Part shown: in pieces, positions 1 to 12,200 of the stretch
How the letters are laid out: each line of letters opens with the position of its first letter
How positions within the stretch are numbered: the first letter of the stretch is position 1
Assembly (NCBI GenBank): GCA_019914995.1
Contig: CM034136.1
Span: forward strand, 7,885,787-7,949,786
From: Acanthochlamys bracteata
Taxonomy: Eukaryota; Streptophyta; Magnoliopsida; Pandanales; Velloziaceae
DNA: 64,000 nt
Direction: 5' to 3'
Program-made: the position numbers and the translations under genes
The notes under the pieces: generated by a model
The model's input: the letters and a program-made list of their open reading frames with translations, nothing else
What the model was told of the DNA's origin: nothing
Databases searched by the model: none

Positions 1-880
1 TGAATCACAATTAATTACAAATACTAATTAATTGTAGTGAATACAAGTAGTAGGTAGGTTACGTACCCACACGCTTCAATTCATCACAAAGCGTACGGAT
101 ACAGTAATAATTAAGAAAAATCAGACCAAAAAGTACACAGGTTTTACGACAACGACCAAAGTTTAGGACCTTATTAATTAGGGCGATGTGATAATCGTTC
201 GAGTCAAAGCTTCTTAAGTTGCCCAATTTCATTCGAGCATATATATATATGATATTAATTTAGCTTTCCACGCTCACGGAATTCATCTGTCTCTGATTCA
301 AATACTAGCTAGCAGCTTTATTAGTCCAACAAGTCCGTCCTTCCCTTTCGACTTTCAACTGGACCGATAGTCTGGTTATTGACTATCATTATTTGGCATT
401 AAATTTTTATCATATTTGTGAATTATATATTTTTTTTGTGTGAATTTAGTTAAGAAAAAAATTTTAACAGAAAAAAAAAAAAACACATAACGGAATGCAA
501 TCAAAGAAAAAAAAAGGATAAGTAAGCCCATTTAGTCATATGCGAGCTTTAAGAAAAGAAACAAAGAGATATTTTCATACCACGTGCACCATTTTTTCTC
601 CTTATCTATTTGTGTAGGCTAACACGATGAGGAACGGAGTCCTGACTTTTTTTACGAGCATTTTCAGCCCTTCCTCTGCGAACAAATAGGGAAAAATTCG
701 CGGCTAAATTCTTGCAAAATTTTATTAAAAAAAAAACCGGAGGAGTTAAAGACATGGAGGAATAGAGGATTCTTTTCTAATTGGAAGAGGTATGATTAGA
801 TTATATAAAGAAGGTATAATAATCGGAGCTACAAAATAAAATAGAATAAGCATCACTTTTGCGTATAGTTCTGTTGATGA
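1..880. other. Gene-free flank downstream of the first HKT gene
   Basis: AT-rich DNA with A and T runs (for example around 421-490). Because the neighbouring HKT gene is on the minus strand, the part nearest 880 should hold its 3' untranslated region. No coding similarity was seen on either strand. Confidence 0.5.
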
Positions 881-2819
881 TCAGCTGAGTTTCCAAGCTC
901 TGCCAGCTGCCATGGTGAAGCTCTTCATCCTCCCGAACAAGAGAATAAATATCAGTACGAGTTTGCCTTCGTCGCTCCACTTTCCGGATAAACTGACCAT
1001 CAAATCCTTGCAGGTAGTACTTCCTCCGTCTTCTCTGATCATCTGCCTGCTGCAACTGTACCCTGTCGAAAACCCTACGTTCCCATATGCACTGCATGCA
1101 TGCAGACGTACATGTGTTTAAGTGATCATAAAACAATTAATAATTAGCAAACTTTTTAATTAGTTGATTAACTTTTATTTGCTTGCCTCATGGTCTCGAA
1201 CGCGATGTTGAGCACCGAAAAGTTGAGCGGATCCGTGGAGATCTTCTTCCTCTCTGTAATGCAAACGACGATCAAGCATATCGCGATGCAGGATAGCTGA
1301 GACACAACGTATGTCTCTACGAACTTTCTCTTCTTACAATTAATTTTTCTACAATGTTTCTCCTCATCACTTCTGCTCGATTTATCACTTTCCTGCTCTC
1401 TCTCATCTGCTTCGCCGGCAGGTAGAAATGTTGCTGATCCTGGCAGATACCTGCGTGAAGTTTTTAGCTAGCTAGAATTATGCATAGATCTCATATATAT
1501 AGGTAGATAAAGATGGTTTCCGATTTAGCTAAAATTTAATGAAAAATGGAATATGATACTAACATCATGATGATGAAGAGGACAAGGACAGCCGGAGAGG
1601 TAACCGAGAGATCGAGTGAGTTTTCACCGGCATGCCTCGCGTTCGCGGCCATGAATAACGCGCTCACCAGCTTCTGGTAAGTGCTCAGACCGCCGAACGC
1701 CTTCCCCTGCCAATCCATGACGCAATAGAGCGTTATCTGGACAGCAATGAGTCCTACCACCGTCGCCGCCAAGAAGGAGCTGCGCCTTTTAGACATGATC
1801 AGAGGAAATGAGTAGCAGCCTGCGATTGTTGGATGCTTGATGATATGCTCCAAAGTTTTTCTTCTAGTGATATTGTTGTATGCGTGAGCCACAACCCTTA
1901 GCAACGGCGGTAACATGGTGTTTCCAGCGAGCACTAGGATGACTATGCACAGGAGAAGTCCGGTGTTCGTCTTGAAAATCATCATGTTCTCGTTCGTCGG
2001 GATCAAACCTCCGTTGGCGAATGATGAGACCGTCACAGAGAAGGCGAAAAGAAGCCGGTTGATCCCTTTGCCCTTCAAAACATTCTTAGCGCTACTAAAA
2101 ATGCTTACATAAACAAGAACGAATATTGTTCCGAACAAATGGAAGACGAAATGGTAGCCCAAGAGCAGCAGTCCTAAAACGGTAACGGATTTGTGTTGCG
2201 AATCATCCGCGGATGAAGAGCTCATCAATGATGGTGTAGTAATATTAACGACGCCACCAAACTCGACTGCTTGCAGCTGGGAGCTGCTCTGACGATCGCA
2301 CGAATGATCATCTAGCTCGATGCAAATGGGGTCGACTCTAGCGTTAATATTATTGCTTTGATGATGATGATTTTGATCAATACTACTACTGCCGCTGATC
2401 ACCACGGCCTGTTTCGCAGTAGTAGTACAATCTCCGCACTTAACTACCCTTCGCAAGAGAAGAGCAAGCAGAGAGGTGGAGACCTCTCCTCCGAAGAGCA
2501 TCAAAAGTGTAAGGACCATGATCTGGGAGCTGGAGAAATTCTCCATCTCGACAGAGTTGAGGCCAGAGACAGTCACTGCGGACGCCGACATGTACAGCAT
2601 ATCGATATAACGAGGATTAAAGGAAGGGTTGCTAGGTTTAAGGGTCACCATTAGGAGGGACCCGAGAAGCCATAGGAAGATGAAGTAGGAGAGGTGGAGC
2701 CAGAAGGGAGACCTTGCCTGCAGAGCGAAGAAACGGAAGAGATTGCGGAAGTGGTGAGAAATTTGAGCGAAGCTGAACGTTAACGTGTTGTTGATCAGGG
2801 TGAAGGCAGAAGAACTCAT
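881..2819 (-). CDS. HKT: HKT-family Na+/K+ transporter with class II-type glycine filter (three exons)
   Basis: Plasma-membrane cation transporter of the Trk/HKT family. Exons (minus strand) are 2819-1564, 1450-1187 and 1091-881; phases close exactly and give about 576 residues ending in the family-typical GRAWKLS. The start is the ATG at 2819; the frame is open further upstream but has no ATG there. The four pore loops are visible: TVSGL near residue 86, FANGGLIPTNENMM, NARHAGENS and [13 protein letters not shown]. Gly at the first filter position is the class II (HKT2) state, associated with K+ permeability, whereas class I proteins have Ser; this is inferred from one residue plus the neighbouring FSSSQ, not from a tree. 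Intron 1 (1451-1563) is GT-AG. Intron 2 (1092-1186) uses a GC donor (AG|GCAAGC). A second HKT gene lies about 3.1 kb away on the same strand. Confidence 0.93.
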
Positions 2820-2964
2820 CACATAAAATGTCACTATGAATCGATCCAGGCCGGCCAAGAGATCAGAGGCCTGCGCCGCCTTTAGATTTTATTGATTGGT
2901 GAAGCTGGTAGAAGGTTGCATGCAAATTAATGCAGTAACTTGAAATTAATGGGTGAGGGAGGGA

Positions 2965-3000
2965 GAGGGCCGGAGGGGTTTATATATATAATATAGAGAA
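2965..3000 (-). promoter_or_regulatory. Possible TATA region of the first HKT gene
   Basis: An alternating TA stretch reading TATATATAAA on the minus strand lies about 160 bases before the ATG at 2819, in the usual range for a plant core promoter with a short leader. TA-rich tracts are common throughout this DNA, so position is the only support. Confidence 0.3.
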
Positions 3001-3929
3001 GAGATATCGAGGAAGCAAATCAAGCAAGAGGTTCGTTATATATTAGCAATTTCTTATTATAATATATAATTATTGTGAATTAATTAATGATATTATCGAT
3101 GAATTGTTATGTAGGTCGTCTTGTGATTGAGTATTTCATATACATTATTATCGAAGAACTTCGTCAGATCACTTGATAAAACTCAATAATGGAATAATTT
3201 TATTACATAAAAAAATGTCGTTGATGGGGCTATGGCAGTTAGCTAGCTAGTCAGCCTTGATTGAAGCCGACGTACGTACGCTTCTACTAGCTTAGCACTA
3301 CATTTATAATAATAAAAAATGATATCAATAAGAGTAATGTTTGATTCTGACCAGACACAAGGGGTGGCTTAATACATATAGGTATTAAAAAATAATAATA
3401 ATACGTATAGTGATGGTTAGGTATATATATGTAATAATGGAAGCGGGTCGTAGAAAGGTAAGAATGAAAGAGCTGACTTTTTCTTTTAATTTTCAAGGCC
3501 GCCAATAATGATCCTAGTTTATTATTTTAGCAAAAGACTTTAAACACAATAATGCCATTATTTTACTTTCAAATATATATATATATATATTTTGTCTTTC
3601 CAAGGATTACGATATGCATGGGTTAAATTGCACGCGGTTTTAACCAAGGCAGGTAGTTGTAGCTTCTTGCTGCGTGCGTGCGTGCGTGCGACTCCCATCT
3701 TGTTACATTATGTGCATATTTTCTTTATCTCCGGCAACTAAATCGATTGTTCATTTTCCGTAAGTGCTCACTGATCATTACTACCCTTTTCTTTTCTTTT
3801 TTCTTTATATATATCTTCAATATAAGTGAAGTGAATATTCAGTGTAAAGCTATTTCAATATAAAAATTTTATCTTCTAATACTCATATATATACATATAA
3901 TCTCCGTAAATTATATATATATATATATG
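3001..3929. other. Intergenic DNA upstream of the first HKT gene
   Basis: AT-rich with simple repeats: an AT run near 3573-3591 and a GTGC tetranucleotide run near 3669-3690. A short open frame at 3287-3505 (minus) is dominated by Tyr, Ile and Leu and resembles no known family. No gene is supported. Confidence 0.5.
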
Positions 3930-4770
3930 ATTTTCAACTACTGGTGCATCTACTAATTTGCTATCATACATTTCTGCCTCGAACAATAAATAAAAAAAAC
4001 TATTTATATTGTGATAGAAAAATACTTTATTATGCAATTTTAATACATAGAAAATATTTCAACTTTTCAAATTCTTTCATTTTAAATAAAAGAGGCTAGA
4101 TATTTATTCAATCTTTAAATTTATTTTTGTATTTATCTATAACAATCATATCACTAACATAAATTATCAAAATTGTTATCTTTTCATTATAATTATTCAA
4201 AAATAATTTATGATTAGTACTATTCTATCGTTAACTATATCTATTCAATACTTGACTAGATCTATCAAATTATACTCATAGAGTTGCTTCAGGCCATACA
4301 ATATATGTTTTAGCTTACAGACATAATCAGTTCTTTTCGATACATTATATCAAGTGGAAGCTTCATATACACTTCTATTCTAACTCACCATAAAAAATAC
4401 ATTTTTTATATTAAATTACTATAATGATCGATGTAGGCTTGCCTGCTTTTCAAATAAAGTAATATCTTAATGGTATTAATATTTATAATTAGTTCAAATT
4501 TCCTTGATAATCCACTTCATAGATATGTGAGTATTGCTTGACAACTAAGTTTATCTTATACCACTCAATTATTCCATCTACCTTGTGTTTGATATATACA
4601 CTCACTTACAACTAACCTTTTTTTTTTTTATTTATAGTAATACTATCTCTTAAATCAAATTCTTATAAAATTTCTCCATCTCCTCATTCATAGTCTGAGT
4701 CGATCTATTTAGGATCGCATAAAATTTTTTTAGTTATTTATGCAGATATACCAATTTAATAGATTCAAAA
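3930..4770 (-). mobile_element. Decayed Ty1/copia reverse transcriptase fragment
   Basis: Read on the minus strand from about 4770 to 3930, the translation follows the copia pol order although stops and frameshifts interrupt it. The pieces are an EEMEKFYKN-like segment, then CKWVY..KHKVDG.IE.YK, then the remains of FLHGELE.EVYM.LP, then CKL..LYGLKQ, then LIIYVSDMIV (normally YVDDM) and F.MKEFEKLKYFLCIKIA. The catalytic YVDD is itself altered to YVSD. No intact frame, LTRs or primer-binding site were found, so this is an old, dead insertion. It lies between the two HKT genes. Confidence 0.75.
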
Positions 4771-5322
4771 GTTTGAGATAGAAGTAAGAGAACATATGGT
4801 ACAGTGATATATATAGATAATATTTTTAAAATAAAAATTATAAACAATATGCGGTTTATCAGATATATTGCAGATTAAACTGCGTCTATCTAATAATATT
4901 TTAAAAAATATGCACCAAATAATAAAGTATAAGCTATTTTCAAAATATGTATGTTCTTTTTAATCACTCTATTTTGATACGGTGTATGTGAACAAATGCT
5001 TTCATAAATTCTCTTTAAAATAATAAATTAAGATAAAAAATTATTTTAATATTATTATATTATTCGATACTTATACAAGTATATATAGTCAACATATATA
5101 ATAAATAAGAAGACTTATAAATAAAAAATATTTTAATATAACTTAAATATTTAGATATATTTCGACTAACGGAGAGGTATAATATATACATGCGTCCGTG
5201 CAATTAATATACATGCATTAAGGATCAATTCCTGATTGTTCTTTTTTATTGTTTTTTTTTGTTTTGGCTTCCGCCCATCCATGTTACTACTATAGCTAAC
5301 TTATTGATTAGTTTCACACTAA

Positions 5323-5553
5323 CTAGAGTTTTGAGAATATTTTTAAAATAAAAAATATTTTTATTATTTTTAAGAAATAAGTTTTTTTTTAACTTAAAAA
5401 AATAAAAATATATAATAAAAATCTCATTAAATAAAATCTTTATACTTTTTAAAAATTTTAAAAAGTTTTCTAAATATTTATAAAAATTATATTAAAAACT
5501 ATATAATTAAAAATTAAAAAATTATTTTTGAAGTAAGCAATATCAAACGCTCT
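5323..5553. mobile_element. Diverged copy of the 8.46-kb MITE family
   Basis: This AT-rich block matches the element at 8459-8709 in order: a GTTTTGAGAATA-type left end, long A/T tracts, an ATAATAAAAATCTCAT-like core, a CTAAATATTTATAAAA segment, and a right end ATCAAACGCTC followed by TTA. The left terminal repeat is eroded. It is non-coding. Confidence 0.5.
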
Positions 5554-5901
5554 TATACGAACTCGGAGCTGGACTACTCCCGACAAAATGTAAAATTAAA
5601 GTGATGCTACGTATATATACTCTAAAATTGAATCAACTACGTTCATACGCACTCGTATGTATTATTATACATGTATTGGACTGATCGAGCTACGTACGTG
5701 CATGCATGCATCCATGGATACATAATTCTTATATATATATATACATATCAACTGGGCGCGGCGCGCCCGGCAGAAAGTTTTTTCTACACGACGTTGATTA
5801 ATTGCGGATCGACAAAATCTCACGACTCAGCTATGAACAAATTAATTAAGAAATATATATATATATATATATTGCAACTGTAGTATTAATTTGAGTGCTA
5901 G
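5554..5901. other. Spacer downstream of the second HKT gene
   Basis: Contains TA dinucleotide runs (near 5731-5745 and 5850-5872) and a GC-rich palindrome GGGCGCGGCGCGCCC at 5755-5769. It should include the 3' untranslated region of the HKT gene on its right. No gene seen. Confidence 0.4.
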
Positions 5902-7937
5902 CTAATTAAGTTTCCAGGCACGGCCACCGTCCACGGAGAATTTCTTTAGTCTTCCGAAGAACATGACTGCTACCAGTGCGAGTTTTCCTTGGGTGCTCCA
6001 TCTTCCTGAGAAACCAATCCATGAATCCTTACACTTTGGGTCATCATGATCATGTCTCAACTTCCGCTTGCAGCTGTAACCTGTTGAGAATCCCACATTC
6101 CCGTACGCGCTGATGACTTCGATGACAATGTTGAGGACATTGAAATTGAGCGGGTCTTCCACAATCTGCTTTCTTTCTGTGATGCAGATGATCATCACAA
6201 AGATTGATAGATATGTCAGCTGTGAGAAAACCAGCTGATAATGAATCCTAGATGAGTTATTAAAAAAGAACTTGTTTCTTCTTCCGATCATTTGTTTATT
6301 GTAATTATTAGTAGTACTGCTTCCGCCGGCCGTTTCCTTGGCAGTAACACTACTAGTGTTTGCGATATCGCCGTGATCGACATGCATCAGCTGCATAATA
6401 ACTCCTCCATCTTTGTTCTCCTTCACTTTCTCCTGATGATCTTCTTTTATGAATGAGAAAGTTGTGTAAGGAGGAAGGTACCTGCATGTATTATTTTAAT
6501 TTGGTCAAATAACAATCATATCATTAAGGCCCTCTTTTAATTAATTTCTAAATTAAGTAATCCAATAAATTTATTATTCTTAATCTAGATTTTGTTATTT
6601 GTTTCCTAGCTAGCTAGACAGTAGCCAGCAGTATGAGTATAGAGTATTGATAGAAGAAGTGGTGCTTACATCATTAGTACGGTGAGAACCAAAACTGCAG
6701 AAGAGAGAGCGGAGATATCGACGACAGACTCCCCTGCGTGCCTTGCATTCACCGAGTGAAACAAGCCTGCGACGATCTTCTGCCATGAATTCAATCCTTC
6801 CAACCCTTCGGACCTCCACTCCATCAAGCAGAACACCACATTCTGCACCACGGTGAACCCTACGACGGTGACTCCCAGCTGCAGCGTTCGCCTTCCAGAT
6901 AGCAGGTGATCCGCGTAGCCCGTGTCGCGATAGTTCTCCAGAATGTTATGAAATATTTCTGATCTTTCAGCGCCGACTACTCTCTTCAGTAACCGTATCG
7001 TTAATCTCAGAAGCAGAGGGTACATGGTGTTTCCTGCGAGAACGAGAGCTGCGATTGCCAGAAGCATGCCGGTGCAGGTTCTGAAAACCATCATGTTCTC
7101 ATTAGTCGGTACGAAGCCGCAGTTGGCGAACGTAGAGACCGTTGTGAAGATTGAGAAAGTCTCCGTGCGGATCCCTTTACTCTGCAGCACTGATCTAGCG
7201 CTGGGAAATAGAGCGAGGTAAACGAGAACGGAAGTGAAACCTGCTGCATGGACAAAGACGAGATAACCTAAGACGACGAACTCTAAGCATCTCACAGAGT
7301 TTATTATTATATGTCCGGTCGGTTTGATCATCACGATGCTGTAACAATTCGCCGGCGATGACTCAACGTCTTCAGGACGATAATCTTGATCGGTTTGATT
7401 AGGAAGTTTGGAGCTGTGCATCTGCTGCCGGCCTTGTTCGTAATAACTAGTCTGACGATCATGATCATCAGACGCTGTTACTGACGACGAGATTCTGGCT
7501 TTACGGAAGTGAAGGGCGAGCATGGAGGTAAAGACTTCGCCTCCGAGGAGCATGAGAAGAGTTAGAACGAGGAGCTGGGGCTCAGAAAAGGACTCCATCT
7601 CTACGACGCTCATGCTGGAGACAGTCGTCGCAGAAACAGAAGTGAAGAAGAGGTCGAAGTCCGTAGCAGTTGGCAGAGAAGAAGAAGGCGGTTGATCAGT
7701 AGCACTCACATTCATCCGTTGAGGGAAGAGCTTGAGGAGGAGGTAGCCTAGGAAGGAGAGAGAGGTGAAGTAGGAGAGTTGGATCCAGAACGGAGAAGCT
7801 CGGAAAAGAAGAAACCGGTAAGCATTCAGCATATAGTAATTAAAAAAATCAGCAATATTATTAGACATCTTCTGATTCATGGAATTGAAGCGGCAGCAGT
7901 AAGTAGATTTTAGATGCTTGATTTGTGAAATGATCAT
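5902..7937 (-). CDS. HKT1: HKT1-type Na+ transporter with class I serine filter (two exons; second intron absent)
   Basis: Second HKT-family transporter. Exon 1 is 7937-6670 and exon 2 is 6481-5902, giving about 615 residues from the first ATG. An ATG at 7880 (MNQKMSNN) would give about 596 and fits family N-termini better. Pore loops: [10 protein letters not shown] (Ser108 from the first ATG), [22 protein letters not shown] and [13 protein letters not shown]. Ser in loop A is the class I state linked to Na+-selective transport, often for retrieving Na+ from xylem. The C-terminal exon runs straight through ISAYGNVG, the site where the neighbouring HKT gene has its second intron, so that intron is cleanly missing here. 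The protein ends GRAWKLN. The first intron (6482-6669) is GT-AG at the same place as in the neighbour. Confidence 0.93.
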
Positions 7938-8458
7938 ACAATTATATGTGAAATGATGAACTGATGATGAAGAAGAAATTAATTAATTAATTAGAAGATC
8001 CCCAATAATCTAAGCTATGGCTCATATATATATATATATATGGAATTTTAGATGAGGTAGCTAGCTACGTACATACATAAATATATAGTTGGAGATGGTA
8101 TTGTATAGAAATATTTTTTATTTATGTAATTAATTAGTTGGACATGTCTTCAGAATATTAATGGATGGATCCACTAAATTAATTAAGAATGCATTCAAGA
8201 TATATTACTATTTGACTCCAGTTGACTTCTAACTCTGTAGCTCTGACTTCATAATAAAGTTATTGCATCCGCTGTATACGACGTAACGTAACAGAGTATA
8301 TATATTAATATTAATATATATAATGATAATGATGATAAAAATAAAAAAGGAAAATTGAACTTTGAATAAGCTAGTGGATAAACCAACTTGATTTAATTAA
8401 TTATATGCGTTCGGTAAGGATTTGGTTGTGAAAAGAAAGCACTAGCTACTGACATTTA
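7938..8458. other. Upstream region of the HKT1-type gene
   Basis: AT-rich with a TA run near 8026-8041 that could serve as a TATA region on the minus strand about 100 bases before the ATG. No coding sequence seen. Confidence 0.4.
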
Positions 8459-8709
8459 GGGGGCGTTTGATAGTACTTATAAAATAAAATTTTTTTAAAA
8501 TAAAAAGTATTTTTATTTTTTTTAAAAATAAATTTTATTTTTTTTACTTTCAAAAAAATAATAAAAATATACAATAAAAAGATATCATTTCGTAGAACAC
8601 TATTTAAATTTTTAAATAAATTTTTTAAATATTTATAAAATATGTATTGAAAAATATGAAATGGAAAAAAATTAAAAAGCTGCTTATGATAAGGAGTGTC
8701 AAACAGCCC
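8459..8709. mobile_element. PIF/Harbinger (Tourist-like) MITE with TTA target duplication
   Basis: A 251-bp AT-rich non-coding block begins GGGGGCGTTTGATAGTACTTAT, and the reverse complement of its right end is GGGCTGTTTGACACTCCTTAT, an imperfect terminal inverted repeat. It is flanked on both sides by TTA (8456-8458 and 8710-8712), the target duplication of PIF/Harbinger elements. A related, more eroded copy lies at 5323-5553. Confidence 0.7.
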
Positions 8710-8712
8710 TTA

Positions 8713-9209
8713 AGATAGTGCGCAAAAAATTATACTAATAATATTTATGTTTATTATATATATATATATATATAGAGGATAGATAGAAATATAGATGACC
8801 GTTGTTGTTAGCTGGATAAGTTATGGCAGGCGCACTAATGAATATAACCTCTCCGATCGATCTCTTCTTATGTATATGAACTCGGCAACCTTTTCAGACG
8901 GCAAAAATTAGAAGCACTTCCAAACACTTGGTAATTTTTCTCGCAGATATGGATGAGATGAATAATAAAAATAAAAGGGGTCTGTACTCTCTGTAGTGTT
9001 GAAAATTTTTAATATCATTAGAAGATTTATAGCATATGTATACATAACTCGAAACTGATCATCAACTACGAACACAAACATCAATCAGCTTGCTTAAAGT
9101 GTTAAAAAGTCCGTACGTATGTACGCAGCCATGCCAAGCGAAGCTCAAGTTTGGTCCTTCATGGCATCAGGACCGCAATCGCGCGCAAGTGGAAATCAGA
9201 TAAAAAGAT
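8713..9209. other. Spacer and galacturonokinase 3' region
   Basis: Contains a TA run near 8757-8773. The part close to 9209 is expected to be the 3' untranslated region of the minus-strand galacturonokinase gene. No gene seen. Confidence 0.4.
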
Positions 9210-12200
9210 TTACACTAGTATTCGAGCACAATCTCCGGCCTCGCAGATTAAGACGAGGCCTTCTTTTTCTTGGTTGATGAGCTGAGAGGCCAACTCTGGC
9301 TGAGCCTTTTGGTACTCGCGCTTGACGTAACAAGCTGCTTCTTCAGCACGATGAGCGTCCACTAGTGCCAGGCAGCATCCTCTGAACCCGGCACCACTAA
9401 ATCTTGCGCCAAACACGCCAGGTGCTTTCACCAATATCTCATACAGCTCTATCATTGCATCACTACCTGCATATGCATCTTCTCCTTTACCTTTCCACAA
9501 CTAGTATCATTACCAGAGTCACAAAAAATAGCAGGGTACCCATATCCCACTTACCACACTCATAGTTCCTTATGGAACTCAGCCCAGAAGCACTAACCAA
9601 CTTTCCAAACTCTGCTAATTTACCTTCAGTCCATGCTTTACGCCCTGAGATCCAGACAATATGCAAAAGTCTCCATAAGCACAAGGATGCAAGTGCGTAC
9701 ACAGTCTGCAGCCTCTAGCAACTTAACATATTGACCGTAGGAATACCTTGTGAAACACGTATATTCTCTGAGAAGTAGTGCTCAGCTCTTTTAGCTAGTT
9801 TTCCTTCCAACTTGTCCTGCCACAAGGACACCAAAAAAAGTGCTTCTCGTTCAAAAATAAATCAAATTTCACACGGAAGGAGACATACTTCAACAGCATC
9901 AATCTATCTAATATCAGCCAAAACATCCTCCACACAAAGCCAGTTTAATTAAGAACTATCTTAAATCAATACGACTTGCAAAACCCTGAGCCAATAAAAG
10001 AAGATGCAGTGCTGTACGCGAGACAAAGATATATAGGAGAGTTGACAACGAAAGGTACAGAGAGATACCTTATGAGCTTCATATTTACTGGTATCAACTG
10101 CCATGAGACAACGAGGAAAAATCATCACAAACACTAATCTAGTGAAAAAGAAATCTCACTGCTGTATAAGAATATTTACACAGTTATGCCTTACCATTGC
10201 AGAGCATCTGCTCCATCTTTTCATCACCCGAAGCACTGAAAAACATAAATACAAGAAAATCACAAATAGCTCTATAGATGGCTTCTCCTTTTTATCTACC
10301 AATCAGATCCTATTATGTCCTACTAGGAAGCTGCGGTGATGCAAGGTACATGTCACTGACCTCAAAAGTATTTGAGCTGCCTCTTGGCACTCTGAAACTC
10401 GACAGTTATATCCAGGTTTGCTTGATAGAGCATGCTTCAAGCCCGAGAACGCTAGTAAAATTTTGAATGCATCTTTTCCCCCAGGAAACTGGTTTGGAAT
10501 GTGCGAATAATCTTTTGTCTTATTCAAGAAAAATAGAAGTACAAAAGGTAAGGCAAGGATCTGAACCTGAATTAGACACTGATCTGGATCTTACATATTT
10601 ACCTTGCAGTTCATACAGGTAAGGCAGCCATACCGAGATAGTAATATAGCTGACTGATCCAGAATGCCATTTTTCAGGCCCAGGTATTCGTTCTCAATAC
10701 GTCTGCATTCTTACGAGTAAAATGTACACGCATATGAGTTAGGGCGTTCTCCATGGAACCAGAAGAAAACTACCAGATTTAATCATTCTGCAAGAGCTGT
10801 GTGTAAAATATTTTAAGCACATTTAATACAAGTTTATTGGGTTCATTTAGTTATCAAGCTACAGAGCCATTGAATCTCTTAAGGAGAAGAGGCTTTTGAA
10901 AAGTATAATTAAGTGGAGACAGGAGCCTAGGAAGATTCCGTATGGCAAGTACCGCCATTGCATTACAATTCCGAAGATGCTACCTGTCCAGTTCGATATT
11001 CTCTGTGGGAGAGACAGTTAAATCATTTGCATTTTCGAAAGCCAAAAGGTAAGCTACTCCAGCCTGTTGACATAGTAGAAATTCTATTTAATGTTACGCT
11101 GATAGCATGAAAAGCTCAAATTACTCTGACAGTCATCATTTGCGTATAGTTTTAGACTTACAGCTGCTGATGAACTAAGACCTGAACTATCCAGTCCATC
11201 TGAACCACAAATGAAGCCTATGATACCCTGTTGACAGGAACCCACAAAATCACTAAACTGAGCAAAGTGCTGTCATCAAGCTGATAAGACATGTGTAATC
11301 AGGACAGAGAATGCAGAACCTTAGTAAGATGAATTCCTTCTTGTTGTAATGCATAGACTGCACCTCTTGCGTAGCAGCCCCAGTCCACCTCACAGTTTTT
11401 CACTGAACCATTTTCCTGAGCTGGCGTAGAATATTTTGGGAATTGAGTCTGATCAACTCTGACATTCATGCAAAGAATAGAAACACTTGACTGTAGATTG
11501 AGAATGGTTGACCAAATAAGTTCAATGTATAAAGCACACAATTGGATTTCATAATTTTCTCATACTTTTCCTTAAGCCTTTGATTTTCTAAAAGGGTTCA
11601 ATAAGTAATATAACATCTCATTTTTTGGTGATCAAGCTTTGTGCCAAATGATTTCTTTGGCTTCTGCCTACTCTACTCTAGCCCCAATAACGTTGTCAGA
11701 CATATTTCTATCAAAAATGACAATGAAAGAGCGGTCTTTTACCTGAACTTCATCTCTCCTTCAAATTGCCCAGAGCGAAGTAGAACCTGCAAACAAGTTA
11801 ATAAACTTCCTCACTCTTGTATAGACTAGAAGTGGATGAAGTTACCAAAGAAACTTTCTGCAGCAGTTAATCTCTGTCCAAGCATTCGGAATTATGGTGA
11901 CAGATCTATAGAAAAACAATAAAGACTGCAACGTACTTACAGAAAGTATTATTGTTTTGAAAGCGAAGTTGCAATTGATACTGGAACATATTCGACATTC
12001 AACATATGCGATATTCACTTAGAACAAATTTTACTTTTATTGATTGACTTCATACCTGGCCATTGCTGGAGGGAACAAATCCCAGAATAATTCCCTTGTT
12101 AATAGTCATCGCAAGCACCGTTCCGCCCTTAAAAAGCATATAATAAAGCATTGTGAGAAAATTGAGGGAGCAGCTTTACTATCATGATACAAAAGATTGC

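Noticed and set aside
2820..2858. Upstream extension of the left HKT protein (MAGLDRF...)
   Set aside because: The apparent first codon is TTG, not ATG; the first real ATG is at 2819 and fits HKT N-terminus lengths.
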